DNA from: Nephrocerus scutellatus
Taxonomy: Eukaryota; Arthropoda; Insecta; Diptera; Pipunculidae
DNA length: 64,000 bases
Reading direction: 5' to 3'
Assembly: GCA_947095585.1 (NCBI GenBank)
Contig: OX352765.1
Location: 21,792,254 to 21,856,253 of the forward strand
Within the stretch, counting starts at the first letter, position 1, and each line of letters starts with the position of its first letter. Positions 21,385-31,935 of this stretch are shown piece by piece. The notes below the pieces were generated by a model. It was not told the origin of the DNA and ran no database searches. It saw nothing but the letters and a program-made list of their open reading frames with translations. Both the position numbers and the translations under genes were made by a program.

Positions 21385-21680
21385 GAATCGACTAAGACCA
21401 ATTTAAACTTGTGATAGTTAGATAGATCACATGCAGCGATACGACTATGGAAATTGGGATGGAAATTAGCTTAACATACACAACGGTCGGTCGGAAGAGC
21501 CTAGAGGTGATGGATAGATTGATGGTGTATTTGTTAGGATCAAAGGTAAGGAATAAGTCAAGGGTTTTAGCGTGATGACTTGCAATGTCAGGAATTCTAG
21601 TGGGCTCATTCATAAGCTGAGTGAGATTGCTTAACGCAGCGAATAACTCAGTGTGGTCAGCAAAAGAATTTATGAGAAGT
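21385..21680 (-). pseudogene. LINE APE-type endonuclease, C-terminal part
   Basis: The minus strand reads ADHTELFAALSNLTQLMNEP then TRIPDIASHHAKTLDLFLTF and DPNKYTINLS, and in another frame SPLGSSDRPLC. The L..xVNEPTRI......TLDLFLT...........SPLGxSDH pattern is the last third of the endonuclease domain of Jockey/CR1-type LINEs. The final SDH catalytic motif has decayed to SDR and needs a frameshift to be read. The RT is not attached. It may belong with the CR1/Jockey-like RT at 19105-19400, which lies about 2 kb further 3' on the same strand. Confidence 0.75.
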
Positions 21681-22779
21681 TATAATTACTGTGAAACTAG
21701 ACCAGAATCATTTCGCCCAATACACTTGTATTCGTAAAGTATAAATCTTTTAACGAACGAATGCTCCATTTAATTCCAGACGACCTTAGACAGATTTAAG
21801 TCGTCTCTCTGGTCATCTAATATCACGCAAAGACAAAAGCGAATCGAGGGTGCAGCAATTGCACATGCGGACTCATATCATATCCTCTACAGTAAACAAA
21901 AAAAAGTCCAAAATATGTACCCCCAACTGTTGCAATAAATGAAGAAATCGTCCGTCGTCGTTGTCGTCGTCTTCTTGGTCTCTTCCAAAGCCACTTGACG
22001 ACGGACGACATGCCGCGCGATGATGAATAGGGGAATTTACAATCATACAGTAGATGACGGACGGCAGACAGGGCAGTTGTGGTGCTGCTGTCAGCAATTT
22101 AAAAGAAAAATAAACCAGGTCCATCCTTCTTACATCATCACAATCCAAATTCGTAGCTGGAGTCGCCTTTAGTTTTTTTGTTGTTGCATTTTTTCGTAAT
22201 CGCGCTCGATGTCCGGCTCCGGATGCTGTTGTTGCTGCTGCATTGCAAAGTGCCTACTTATGCTTCTTTGCATGCGATGTTATTGCTGTTCTTGCTGTTT
22301 TATTGTTTCGATTGCTGTTGTTGTTGTTGTTTTTTATGTAGTGTCATTCCTTAATTTATCTAAGCTCCCGCAGAAGGAAAACATTAAGTGATATTATTTT
22401 TTGTGATTTTTTGTGTAGTTTTGTTACTGTCCGGTACGCAACTAAAGAAACCAACTCGGAATTTTTCTTCTTTTTTCGCAGAATTCACACAGGGCTGAAC
22501 GGACGGACATATGCAAAATTTGTCATTGACAATGTCACACCCGAAACATGACTGCAACGAAATTGCTTGTTTCATAAAAAAAACGTTCCTGTTCTTAGGT
22601 ATTAGTGATATACCATTCACTTGATTGATTTTTCAATTCTTTGTTGTTTACCATTGTTACCAGCTACATTTTCCAAGAAGCAGTGAGCCACCTCTTGAAA
22701 CCCCACTATCCAAAAAAGTCACTCTTTGAAGATGCTTTGGCTTGGCTAAGGTACATGTCGGGGTGAAAAGGTTGATCAT
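21681..22779. other. Trinucleotide-rich sequence, no gene
   Basis: Stretches of GTC/GTT (21945-21975) and of TGC/TTG (22225-22335) produce open but low-complexity frames (Arg-rich or Cys-rich) that I do not regard as genes. Confidence 0.45.
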
Positions 22780-23235
22780 AAATGTGTCCTGTCCTGGCAC
22801 CCACGACAAGCGTGGTGACGCTCAGAATTCATTTGTGACTGAGCTGCGCACAAAATTTCACCTCTTAACGATGTATGAAAGTTGGTTAAAAGAGCCCCAA
22901 AGAAGTTGAAAGAAAATACGCGAAATACTTGACACACGAGACACACGCGACACAAGCGCCAAACGCAACACACGCATCACACGCTGGTGCAAAGAAATGT
23001 TTCATTAGACTGAGTTGCGTACAAATGTTATCAAAGGAATCCGAAGAAGTCAAAAATCAACTTTCACACGTGTCACACGCTCCACGTGAAGCCGCTCAGA
23101 AATGTTTTATGATCGTGAGCTGCACACAATAGTTAAGCTCTATACCAATTGTTAAAATTGGTTAAACGGACCTGAAAGAAGTTGGGAAAACGAGTACACG
23201 CATTACACGCGTCACACGCAAATCACACGAACGAG
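22780..23235. repeat. CACACG-rich tandem repeat, about 3 degenerate units of 140-150 bp
   Basis: Each unit combines a string of ACACGCGTCACAC-type motifs, GAGCTGCGCACAAAATT, a GTTGGTTAAAAG-type block and GAAGTTGAAAGAAAA-type purine runs. Copies start near 22840, 23000 and 23100. The plan is the same as that of the array at 36780-37335. Confidence 0.7.
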
Positions 23236-23604
23236 GCAGCCAACCCGCTGGTCCATTTCTGGAGATAACACAGTTACCGAACTTCGATTTCAATTATAAT
23301 CAATCAGATAAGCTCCAAGTTAATCTCTCCCAAAAGTAATCAGTCAACATGATCCGGTAGCGATCTCTAAGGACTGTGACTGTGTTTTTCTATTTTAATC
23401 TAGGAAACATTGAATGGCCATTTTCCAATGAATAGAAATGACTTTTACCAAATAATTTATCCAAAACGATTGAAATTGAAACCATTGACAAAATGTTTTC
23501 TATGGATTTTGTACAAATTAATAATTTATCCTAGTCCCATACAGATTCCTAACCCCAGATAGTCCTGATAATTTTTAACTATGAATTTTTAATAGCTATG
23601 GTAA
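23236..23604. other. No recognised feature
   Basis: AT-rich sequence without a readable frame, repeat or terminal motif. Confidence 0.35.
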
Positions 23605-23606
23605 TA

Positions 23607-23815
23607 CGAGGGTAGTTAGATAAGTCAGTGACTTTTTGAATTTTCCGCGCAGTAACTTTAAATACAGCTGCCATCTATTGATAGACTACTGTCAAATTTT
23701 GATCAAGCTGCTTCATTTAGTTTGCGTTTAATAGCCCTTGAAAGCAGACAACCTCGTGCATTTTTACGAAAATGGAAAAAAGTGAATTTCGTGTGCTGTT
23801 TAAGCATAATTCCAC
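23607..23815 (+). mobile_element. Mariner 5' end (terminal repeat plus first codons)
   Basis: CGAGGGTAGTTAGATAAGTC follows a TA dinucleotide, as expected for a mariner terminal inverted repeat, and about 145 bp later an ATG (23772) opens MEKSEFRVLFKH, the characteristic start of several insect mariner transposases. The frame then breaks and the rest of the transposase is absent. No matching 3' terminal repeat was found. Confidence 0.7.
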
Positions 23816-23924
23816 CTTGCTACGATGGCCCGAGTAAAGGAGGAGGGTTTGAGGCAACGGATTTGTCCTATCCTCAGTAAAAGTTATTCCTAATCCAAGG
23901 TGGAACAGCATACGCCGATGGATG

Positions 23925-25015
23925 CATGGCTAAGAGGGTGCTTATTCATTACTATGCGGACTCTGAATACCTGGCGACTTTCGGTTTCAACTGGACTTCC
24001 CATGGCATACCGGGCTCTGTCATGGGTGACACTCGTGGGTCATTATTGATTCAAGTTTTAATAAATATGAGGTCGATGCATCTCAAAGCGCATCAACCTC
24101 GGGTCCTGCTGTTGAGCAACCCGCTGTATCTAGAGAAGCTGTTGAGTTTTCGATGGCCTACCCCATGTTGGCCTCAACTGCTCGGTCCCCATCTGTAACT
24201 CGCGAAAGGCATCAGAACTGAGGACATGGAATCAGCCACTTTTGATTCTGACGGATACACATTGTTGATGTATGTAGCATCTTCTCGGAAAAATCCGGAT
24301 GCTCTTCTATTGGGAACGCATTGGATGGGCTTCTGATCCAGCAACACCGAGGTGGATTCATTAAATTGAACTCGCTAGAGAGAAGCTGACTTAAACATGT
24401 TTCACGCATGGGCAAGGATAGAGAGTGCTCTTGCTTTTGCCAATGCCGCCCCTTCAACTTCAGAATCCAGGGAGGACAAATAAGCTCTATTAGGGTGTTA
24501 CAGGCGAACCTGCATCACGCAAAAGGCGCGTCCGCTACCCTCAGCAAGCTGTTCGGCGAAGAAATTATAACCCTTGGTCTTACCCAAGAGCCTTGGGTTA
24601 TTAGCGAACAGATAAAAGGCATACGGAACGGGAAAAGTAAGTTGATCTGTAAATTCAGGGAGCCAGTGCCAAGCGCGACCTGCTTGATCGGCACGAACAT
24701 CAACTTTCTTCCTATTCCAGAATTCATAACGAAAGACCTGGTGGCCCTGCTGAATGAAGTTCCGTGTGTGTGCTTCAGCATAGTTCCCCGGCGACGACGA
24801 CAACATTCCGCCATTAGAGGTCCAGGAGCTGACCGGAACAGAAACCTCAGTGACTTAAAGGATGCAAATGCACATCATGAGGCCTGAGGCAGCAGCGACA
24901 TCAATAGAAGGGGTGAGTGTCTTTCAGAATATCTTTTTAGTAGTAATGTAGAAATACTAAATAAAGGATCCAAACATACGAGTACCTTCGTAAATGCGAT
25001 TCGCGAAGGGGAACT
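23925..25015 (+). pseudogene. LOA/I-like LINE: ORF1 end and APE endonuclease
   Basis: The 5' half is ORF1-like debris paralogous to 26480-27020 (shared SAVSREVVELLMAYPMLA-type stretch). ORF2 starts near 24480 with ISSIRVLQANLHHAKGASAT and continues LSKLFGEEIITLGLTQEPWV (endonuclease catalytic Glu block), GIRNGKSKLI, INFLPIPEFITKDLVAL, then a frame change, DDDNIPPLEVQEL, DANAHHEA then a stop where Trp is expected, then GSSDINRRGECLSEYLFSS and GSKHTSTFVNAIRE. The DANAH block matches the GDFNAH-type endonuclease motif. The element stops before the RT. It is the only copy of this family here with a substantial endonuclease. Confidence 0.85.
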
Positions 25016-26045
25016 TGGAACTTAATATCAGGTAGCACGATCGTAAGAGGAAGGCGGGGTTTCATGGGTGCGAGTAGTGAAGCGCCCGGGAACATTTTTA
25101 ATAAAAATTGGGTTGGTTATATGGAATTAAAAAATATCATGGGTTTTAAATAGGTCTTGGAACGTTACCCTCCTTTTTTCTACTGGGTTTTAGTCTCATA
25201 TAACATTTTTGAATTAGCTTATTTTAAATCCGTGCAATATAAACAGCCGAACGGACAAAAACCAAAGCAATGTATAAACAAAAATATGATGATACCCAGA
25301 AAAAAAAGATCACCTGGCAAACAGCCGCACAGCGAACACACATCGTGCAATTTACGTAATCAACATCAACAACAATCACAACCAACGTCTACAATGGCAA
25401 TGAATATGACTCGGGCAATGCAGACCCCAATATGGAAATGCGGAAATACTCGTATACGTTAATACGTAACGGCAACAGTGGAAATGGTAATCCAAAAAAT
25501 TAAATCTCGGTCTGTCAGTCGTTGGGTTAATTCATGGTATTTACTGTTGTGTGCCTACAAATGGAAGTCAACACACAGGCAACATTTTTTATCAGTAGGT
25601 TATAATACTTCCGGTGTAGCAAACTACCAACAGACGAAGCGAATTTTGTGAATGGATCGCAAAACAAAACAAAACAACAAAGTAGTAGCGGCGCAGCGGT
25701 TGGAGAAGGCCAAGGAAGGTAAAGGTGTAATAATTATGACACCATGGAAAGCTGATCTAAAAAAAAGTGGGTCTCAGATTTCTCGCGAAATAATCAACAA
25801 TCAAAAAAAAATATTAAAACAAAGAATCATTAGCAGTATAAGTATGTTAATTAAAGCGACAGGAAGGAGGAGTTTCATTTCAATTTTGAATTTCGACTGC
25901 CACTGCTGTTGCTGTTGTGTAAGTTTTATTTTGAACCGAATCCATTTTTTTGCTTTTTCTGACGCAGGAAATACGGAAATGGGTAAATCTGCAAAAATCC
26001 CGAGTTCAAAAATGTTCATGATTACTATACTTCCTGTTACTATGT
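25016..26045. other. No recognised gene
   Basis: Open frames (for example 25157-25462 and 25652-26047) are rich in Lys, Gln and Asn from A-rich sequence and match no family. A CTG-rich stretch lies at 25900-25920. Confidence 0.4.
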
Positions 26046-26049
26046 AAAA

Positions 26050-26475
26050 GAAAGTAAAAGTGTTGTATTTCGGAGAAACTCTTTCTTTACTTCTTTCCTT
26101 TACTCTGCGGGGGAGCATAGGGCTTCTACAAACGCCCGCCAACGAACTCGATTTATCGCCTGAGGTTTTAAGCGACACCACCCTGTCCCTGTTGGATCCT
26201 GCTTCCTCTTCTATCGTCCTTTTCCATGTCTTGCTAGGACGGCCAACTCAGCGGCTTCCTTGTGGATTCCAGTCTAATATCATCCGCTGGCTTTCTAAAA
26301 GCGTGGCCAATCCAGCTCCATTTTCGTCGTCTGATAGTGATCGCGATTGCTTCCTGCTGCGTTACTCTCCACAAGTCTTGATTGGTGATAATGTCCGGCC
26401 ATCTTATTCTCAGTATCCGCCTTAAGCACTTGTTGACAAAGACTTTGGAGGCGCGTCGCAATTGACTCTGCATGA
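26050..26475 (-). pseudogene. RTE-like LINE C-terminus
   Basis: The minus strand reads SKVFVNKCLRRILRIRWPDI, then DLWRVTQQEAIAITIRRRKW followed by SWIGHAFRKPADDIRLES, and in a second frame ends AINRVRWRAFVEALCSPAE. The order NKCLRRI...W...I.N..LW..T.Q..I...I..R+W.WIGH.LRK... and the final ARDRxRWRxFVEALC block form the standard carboxy end of a very common animal RTE-like ORF2. At least one frameshift. The RT is missing. Confidence 0.85.
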
Positions 26476-26479
26476 CTTT

Positions 26480-27025
26480 TAATACTTGTGGGCCATTATT
26501 GATTTAAGTTTTAATAATTATGAAATCGATTCATCTCAAAGCGCATCCACCTTGGGTTGAGCAATCCGCTGTATCTAGAGAAGTTGTTGAGCTTTTGATG
26601 GCCTACCCAATGTTGGCCGCAACTACTCGGTCCGCTTTTGAGCAGCCGAACGGCGCATAACGGAGCAGAGTTCAAACGGCGTAGCCATACGGGCCCCATC
26701 TGTAACTCGCGAGGGCGTCAGAACTAAGGACGTGGAATCAGCGACTTCTAATTCTGATGCGTCCACAATCGTTGATGCATGTATAGCTTCATCTCGGAGG
26801 AATCCGGATGCTGTTCTAATGGGAAAGATTTTATGGGCTACTGATCCAGCAACACCGAGGTGGATTCATTAAAATGAACTCGCTGGAGAGAAGGCGACCT
26901 TAACATGCTTTACGAATGGGCAAGGATAGAGAGATGCCAAAGCCCCCCTTGAACTTCAGCATCCAGGGAGGAATAATGAGCTCCGTCAGGGTGTTACAGG
27001 CGAACCTGAATCACGCGTAGGACTT
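26480..27025 (+). pseudogene. LOA/I-like LINE ORF1 end and first codons of ORF2 (second copy)
   Basis: Closely similar to 24030-24520 on the same strand. Shared text includes TCTCAAAGCGCATC, CCGCTGTATCTAGAGAAG, TAACTCGCGA, AATCCGGATGCT and CCAGCAACACCGAGGTGGAT. In frame it reads VEQSAVSREVVELLMAYPML followed by AATTRSAFEQPNGA, then many stops, and finally IMSSVRVLQANLNHA, the ORF2 start. This copy keeps about 60 bp (near 26635-26690) that the other has lost. It is truncated just inside the endonuclease. Confidence 0.75.
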
Positions 27026-27029
27026 TTAA

Positions 27030-27160
27030 TAGACATTGTTGCCGTGGAAGATACACATTTGTGCAAGGTTTTAATAAAATCGGGCTTTAGGAAGTGGGTT
27101 AAAAATTGGTCACAAGATTTGGCCAGCCAGCCACGGAAACGCGAAGTTAATATAGAGAAT
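27030..27160 (+). repeat. Dispersed repeat 'D120' (plus orientation)
   Basis: Contains GGAAGATACACATTTGTGCA, AGGTTTTAATAAAATCGGGC, TTTAGGAAGTGGGTTAAAAA, TGGTCACAAGATTTGGCCAG and CCAGCCACGG. The same ordered words occur at 29290-29640 and 44640-44890 and inverted at 33785-34300 and 34555-34690. No coding capacity. Confidence 0.7.
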
Positions 27161-27342
27161 TTAAAAAATTTAAATCACTCAAAATGCAAATAATAAAGAC
27201 CTCTGATAGCTTCCCTGAGGCATGTGATCAACAAATTAAAAGTTCTAAGAAAACATGTATTAAATTGAACCCACTTATAAATTTAGGAGCTTACATGCCT
27301 AAATAGTAGGTAGCATTTGTTTAAATGGTATATTTAATAAAT
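27161..27342. other. AT-rich spacer
   Basis: Nothing recognisable; an AT-rich run between two mobile elements. Confidence 0.3.
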
Positions 27343-28112
27343 ACAGGGTGTATCTGAAGGCGTGACAAATACATACAATCGATATTTCTGCGTTGTAATG
27401 AGAAGTAACGTGGTTCTGACCCCAAATCACTGCACACCGTATAACTCGTATATTCTTTTAGCTACAGCGCCAGTGTTGGTATTTTTTGAAATTTTTGAAT
27501 TTGAATTAAATTCGAATTATTTTTTGTAAAATGAATTGTAAGAAAAAACTAAAAAGTAATGCAAAACTTCACCCATGAATTCAAACTCGGAAAGAAAAGA
27601 ACAAAGCGGTCAGAAATACTATATAGATAATATGATTCTTGAGGTGCTAGGCGTTTAAAGAAATTGCAAAATGTATAAGGCAATACATTGCGAATCTCCT
27701 GAGCTCAATGTTTATTCCTCTTCCCTAGCTGTTCTCCGGTTTCTTGTTGTGTGGAACATATGTAACAGCTCTTTCTAATGTGGAGTTAGATCCGGCGACC
27801 TAGGCGTCCAAAAAACTGGACCGTTTCCACCCACCAATCTATCGGTTTTGATATTGTTCCCTTACGTCCGGTATGGCACATCTTCTATCAATTGAACGAC
27901 AGCTGACAATTCGGTTGGTCAAGAATCGCAGGTACTCATTTGAATTAAAGCGTTCGAGAAGTATGTGAGGACAAATAAAATGATCACAGAATGGAGTCTA
28001 ACCCATACATTTGTACTAAAACGGGTTTGCGAAGATATTCTTTTTACAGCATTCATCCAATTGATAAAAGCTGTGAAAATTTCCTTTTTGTTACAATTAA
28101 GGGACACCCTAT
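27343..28112 (-). mobile_element. Tc1/mariner-like element with short terminal inverted repeats
   Basis: The left end reads ACAGGGTGTATC and the right end, in complement, ATATAGGGTGTCCC, giving a matched AGGGTGT core. Internally the minus strand reads IKTDRLVGGNGPVFWTPRSP followed by DLTPH, the W(P/T)PRSPDLTPLD catalytic segment of a common insect Tc1/mariner-like transposase, then a deletion. The N-terminal half is not legible. The right end lies only 56 bp from the eIF5B exon at 28168-28244, yet the splice donor is intact. Confidence 0.65.
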
Positions 28113-28167
28113 ATATTCATAAAAGTAAAGCAATTTGTAAGGTAAAAAAGTACAGCTGTTCACTTAC

Positions 28168-28244
28168 TGTGCTTCGTGTTCCAACATAATAGATGCCTTC
28201 ATAACGTCACGCTTTACAACAGGGCCGATACGAATGGCAGAATA
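28168..28244 (-). CDS. eIF5B: eIF5B exon (domain III region), upstream of the 2450-2645 exon
   Basis: A 77-nt internal exon of translation initiation factor eIF5B. It encodes YSAIRIGPVVKRDVMKASIM followed by LEHEA, with the last two bases (CA) forming a glutamine codon with the first base of the next exon. This is the conserved end of the IF2-like domain III, following the segment normally ending FLRTSKIP. On the minus strand it is preceded by GTTATGTCTTTTCAG (AG at 28246-28245) and followed by GTAAGTG (from 28167). Phase 0 at its start and phase 2 at its end. No stops. Protein continuity with 2450-2645 is exact, which fixes the two as neighbours in the transcript. It was too short for an ORF scan and was found by translation of the interval. 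Confidence 0.95.
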
Positions 28245-28499
28245 CTGAAAAGACATAACAGCAAATAGTAAAGAAAAACAATAAGTAATCAAGTAGCGAT
28301 GGTAAGTTGCTGTAGATATTTTTAAAGTTATATCATATGAAATTAGCTAAGACAATACTTAGCCAGGAAAGAGATTTTTTTTTATTTTTACAATATGTTA
28401 TATAACTTAAAGAACATTTGTCTTACGGTACAAGCTTCCAGCAAAAAACTATCCTTCATATCTTTGGCTATACAATTTCTAGTAACAATCTTTCTCGAC
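28245..28499. other. eIF5B upstream intron, start; no feature
   Basis: AT-rich. The branch/pyrimidine region of the acceptor at 28246 is the only support for function. No upstream exon (expected to end about FLRTSKIP) was recognised anywhere from here to 64000. Confidence 0.4.
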
Positions 28500-29205
28500 A
28501 AACGTAAGTTAAGGATCTTGGTGTGAAACTTACGAAACTTACATTCTCGTCTCACGTTGATTATGTAGTTGCTAAAGCGAACTTGTGTCGAATTTTCCAA
28601 CCCGTATGCTCTGAAGTCTGTTTATATGTCTCTTGTACGCCCTTTTCTTGAATATTGCTTTATAGTCTGGTGTCCAATCTATGTAAATTCTATAAAACGA
28701 CTTGAAAGGTTACAAAAGGCCTTTACGAGATTTGTTGTACAATAAAAAAATGGAATCTCGACGCTATGCCCCATTATCCTTCCCTAATAGGGTTATATAC
28801 CTTGGAAAAAAGGCGAAATGTTCATTGAATACTGTTTATTCATGATATCTTTTCTTATCGTACTATATGTTCCGAATTACTTAGTGATTTGAAATTATGT
28901 GCACCAGAGAGAATTCTTAGAACAAGGAAATTTTTATTCAACTCTAGGCATTTTTACAACTATGGTCTCAATGAACCATTGACTAAATGTATTACCATTT
29001 TTAACTCTGAATCTTCAGATATTTATTTATGTGATTATAGATCTAAATTTAACTCGTTAATATGGAATATTACTATCTTCTGGGTTATATGTAAATATTG
29101 AATTATAAATACTACTTATTACTTATGTATCTTGAATTGTTATATTACTTTATCTGAAATCTGTTAGAGTAAAACTCGATAGATGAATAAACTAAACTAA
29201 AGCTC
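28500..29205 (+). pseudogene. Jockey/CR1-like LINE, ORF2 C-terminal third and 3' end
   Basis: The plus strand reads KDLGVKLTKLTFSSHVDYVV (with one frame change), YALKSVYMSLVRPFLEYCFI followed by VWCPIYVNSIKRLERLQKAF and TRFVVQ, a stop, and later frames containing LVIxNYVHQREFLEQGNFYS. DLGV..D..L.F..H......K......Y.SLVRP.LEY...VW.P.....I..LE..Q..FTR is the post-RT region of CR1/Jockey-type elements. The copy ends in GATAGATGAATAAACTAAAC, a plausible 3' tail. Stops are frequent. It lies antisense to eIF5B. Confidence 0.8.
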
Positions 29206-29289
29206 TTCGCACAGAATTGACCACAATACCGACAGGTCACCTTCGTGCAGGAAGCAATGCCTTCGTTAAGAGAGTCTACGCTATATCGA

Positions 29290-29645
29290 TCACTACCAGA
29301 TTTTTACAAAAATTGTTGTCCATCGGAGAAACACATGTGTGTAAAATTTGAAGAAAATCAGGTACTTTTTTTTATAAAAATTGTATGGGTGCCCCGACCG
29401 GGGCCCCATCACAACAAAATTGTTACAAAAAGTGTTGTGCGTCGGAGAAACACATGCATGTAAAATTTGAAGAAAATCGGGTAAATTTTGTAAAATATCT
29501 GTATGGGAGCACTCAGGCCCGAGAGGCCCCAAATTTTAATAGAAAGCGTTGTCATCGTAGATAAAAATGTAAGCAAAGTTTTAATAAAATCGGGCTTTTG
29601 AAAGTTGGTTAAAAATTTATCACAGTTAATACATATACAGAACTT
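29290..29645 (+). repeat. Dispersed repeat 'D120' with internal tandem units (plus orientation)
   Basis: Three units of about 114-119 bp start at GTTGT(C/G)...TCGGAGAAACACAT (29315, 29434, 29548). Each has TGTAAAATTTGAAGAAAATC, then TTTTATAAAA or TTTTGTAAAA, TATGGG and a GGCCCC-rich block. The array ends with AAAATCGGGC, GAAAGTTGGTTAAAAATT and TATCACA, the same tail as at 27030-27160 and 44640-44890. Confidence 0.8.
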
Positions 29646-30104
29646 AAAAATATAACATTGCGTCGTTAATGACAATAGCTCGATATCAATGTCACCAAGA
29701 TATAAGCGTCGGAAGATATATAACTAATATAACTAATTATCCTGCATAGGATTCGTTTAAAGACTGTGTTAAATGCTGTGGAAAATGTTGGAGAAAAGTT
29801 AAGACTGTTACGTAGTTAGAAACTATGGCTCTATATATTCTACCTTCGAAGACATTAATTTAAGGCTATGTACAGCTATACTTGGACCGAAATTGCGTTG
29901 GCTTGTACATAATTAATTATTTGTCAGAAGTAATGAATTGATTTTACATTTGACCATGCATACTACATAATACATAGACCTTAGGAATAAAAATAGTTTT
30001 TGATTTCTTATAATTCATTAAAAATTTTCCGGTTATTAGAATTGTGTTTAATAAATGTGAAATGAAAGGAAGCAAGGCGTTAAGGGAAACTGAATGCATT
30101 CCAT
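29646..30104. other. AT-rich, nothing recognised
   Basis: Short frames only, with no repeat unit or domain. Confidence 0.35.
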
Positions 30105-30315
30105 TGAGACACATCAAGATGTAATTAATAAGAAACTCTAAACTCTCAACTGTCAACTGTAAGCTGTCATCTCTTAACTATCATATCTCAACTCTTAACT
30201 GTCAACTGTAAGCTGTCAAATCTTAAGCCTCAACTATCATATATCACTCTCTATGTCTCTCTCTCTCAACTCTCAACTGTCAACTGTCAGCTGTCGACTC
30301 TCAACTCACAACTGT
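30105..30315. repeat. Heptamer-like array of TCAACTG/TCAACTC units
   Basis: Successive words CTCTCAACTGTCAACTGTAA, GCTGTCA, TCTCAACTCTTAACTGTCAA and ACTCTCAACTGTCAACTGTC make a two-level repeat: a 7-bp unit grouped into a higher-order block of roughly 60-100 bp. Non-coding. Confidence 0.75.
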
Positions 30316-31935
30316 TATTACAGTCCTCAGTAGATCAATCTTACACAATCAAATCAAATCAAAGATTTCGCAAGTTGTTCTACAAGCGAGGCCCTGGTAG
30401 ATTTTTCTTAGTTGCTTAGCATAGTATAAATTCCTGTTTAACTGTACGTATTTCGCATACCTCTTGGTTTCTGATACGTTATGCCTCGAAAATTGATGAT
30501 TTTTGTATTGCTCTATACACCTAGTCTTCTATCATATGAAATCTAAATAAGTGAATATTAATAATTCTTGTTAGCATTTCTGGAACTTGCGCAAATGGTT
30601 GTAAACTAACGCTCTGCAGGTAATTGACAAACACAGAATTCAATCTACAAAATTTATGCATTCCTTCGCATGCACTCGTATTACAAATTATGAATAACAT
30701 AGTTTTCCATTTAATACGAACATACGACAAAGTAATTGCAAAATGAATTCCTCCACATGGGAAGCGTTTTCCAACTATGCATTCAACTTTGAATGAGCCA
30801 AAAGTCAACTACCTTTCATGTGAGAATACAATGGGAAAACTTTTCCCATAGCCACCTAACAAACACAACAAAAAGGCATTGCAAAGTAGAACAAAATTAC
30901 AAAACTCATTGATTCCATTGAGTAATTTTCATTATTGTCGCTTCAGTTGCGGTTCGCTTACTCACTCATTCACTAGCCCATTCATTCATTCGAGCTTTGG
31001 TCTGTTGTTTTGTGCACTATTCTATGAGTTGACTTGGCTTGTCTTGAAATTCCCAAAACGTTATCGTAATCAGATTTAGTAGAGTACATGTGATGATGAT
31101 GATGATGATGATGATGGTCACCATTATCATCGGAATAATAATGCAGATCACTATCGCAATAGTAGAGCGAGCTTCCGTCTGTACGGCATAGCGAAGATGC
31201 ACATGAAAAGTTTTTCCCACATCGAGCAAACGTAAATTGTTATTCATGACCGCACCGGCGAAAGGCCATAAAAACTTTTGTAATGTCCCAAGTGATGGCC
31301 AAAGACAAAGTCGTTGTTGTCTTTAGCGATGATAGACTTTCAGGCTGGGAAGCGACAGCGACAAGTCTGATGATGGCATTCGTATAACGCAGCCCTTTAG
31401 TAGTTGGCGGGCGGCTCTGCTCTTCCATAACAGAACAGAAAGCCAAGAACGAAATGCTCTTTTAATTTGCCCATTTCCGGTTTGGTTAGAGTACATAACG
31501 AATTTTTTCCCACCAAATTTCAAGCTAGTCGTGTCTTCTTATCTGTGCATCTGTTTGTTAATGATTACCAAATTATGATGTCGGGCTACTGGTTGCATCT
31601 GTTGCATCAGCTCTAAAACTTGTAACAAATGGTAGCTTATGTTAAAGTTGGCCTTTGCAAATAAGACCACAAACGAAAATTGGAAGAGCAATCAAATTAA
31701 TGTAAAAGGAAACTCGGCGATTTTTCGGGACAGAAGGTCAACCCATTGCAAAAGTACAGCTCTAACGGAAGCTAGACTCTTTACACTGAACAAATAATAA
31801 CACAAGATAGTTTCATAGCTACCGCTACAGCCTGGCTCTAAAACTGGGTCAACAACTGAAAAGATATTACTGGGATCAAAAGGGTTAATTGATTGACCCA
31901 TGTGGATCTATTGCGCTTCCGCAGCCTAGTGCTTT
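30316..31935. other. Intronic or intergenic sequence with microsatellites
   Basis: Contains CATT/TTCA repeats near 30960-30990 and a perfect (ATG)n run of about nine units at 31091-31118. The open frames seen on both strands around 30521-30808 and 31240-31523 match no family. Confidence 0.4.

Larger units (their letters stand above)
2646..28167 (-). other. eIF5B: eIF5B intron, 25,522 nt, phase 2
   Basis: This intron is bounded on the minus strand by a GTAAGTG donor at 28167 and a TACAG acceptor at 2646. The assignment rests on matching phase (two bases of the codon before, one after) and on continuity of the eIF5B protein across the junction. It is filled with LINE and Tc1/mariner fragments on both strands and with several tandem repeats, annotated individually. 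No competing exon was recognised inside it. Confidence 0.9.

Noticed and set aside
22209..22391. Cysteine-rich small protein frame
   Set aside because: Cysteines come from TGC/TTG trinucleotide repeats; the composition follows the DNA.
25157..26047. Lys/Gln/Asn-rich frames of 100-131 codons
   Set aside because: A-rich sequence gives these frames by chance; no domain, and the second overlaps an equally long minus-strand frame.
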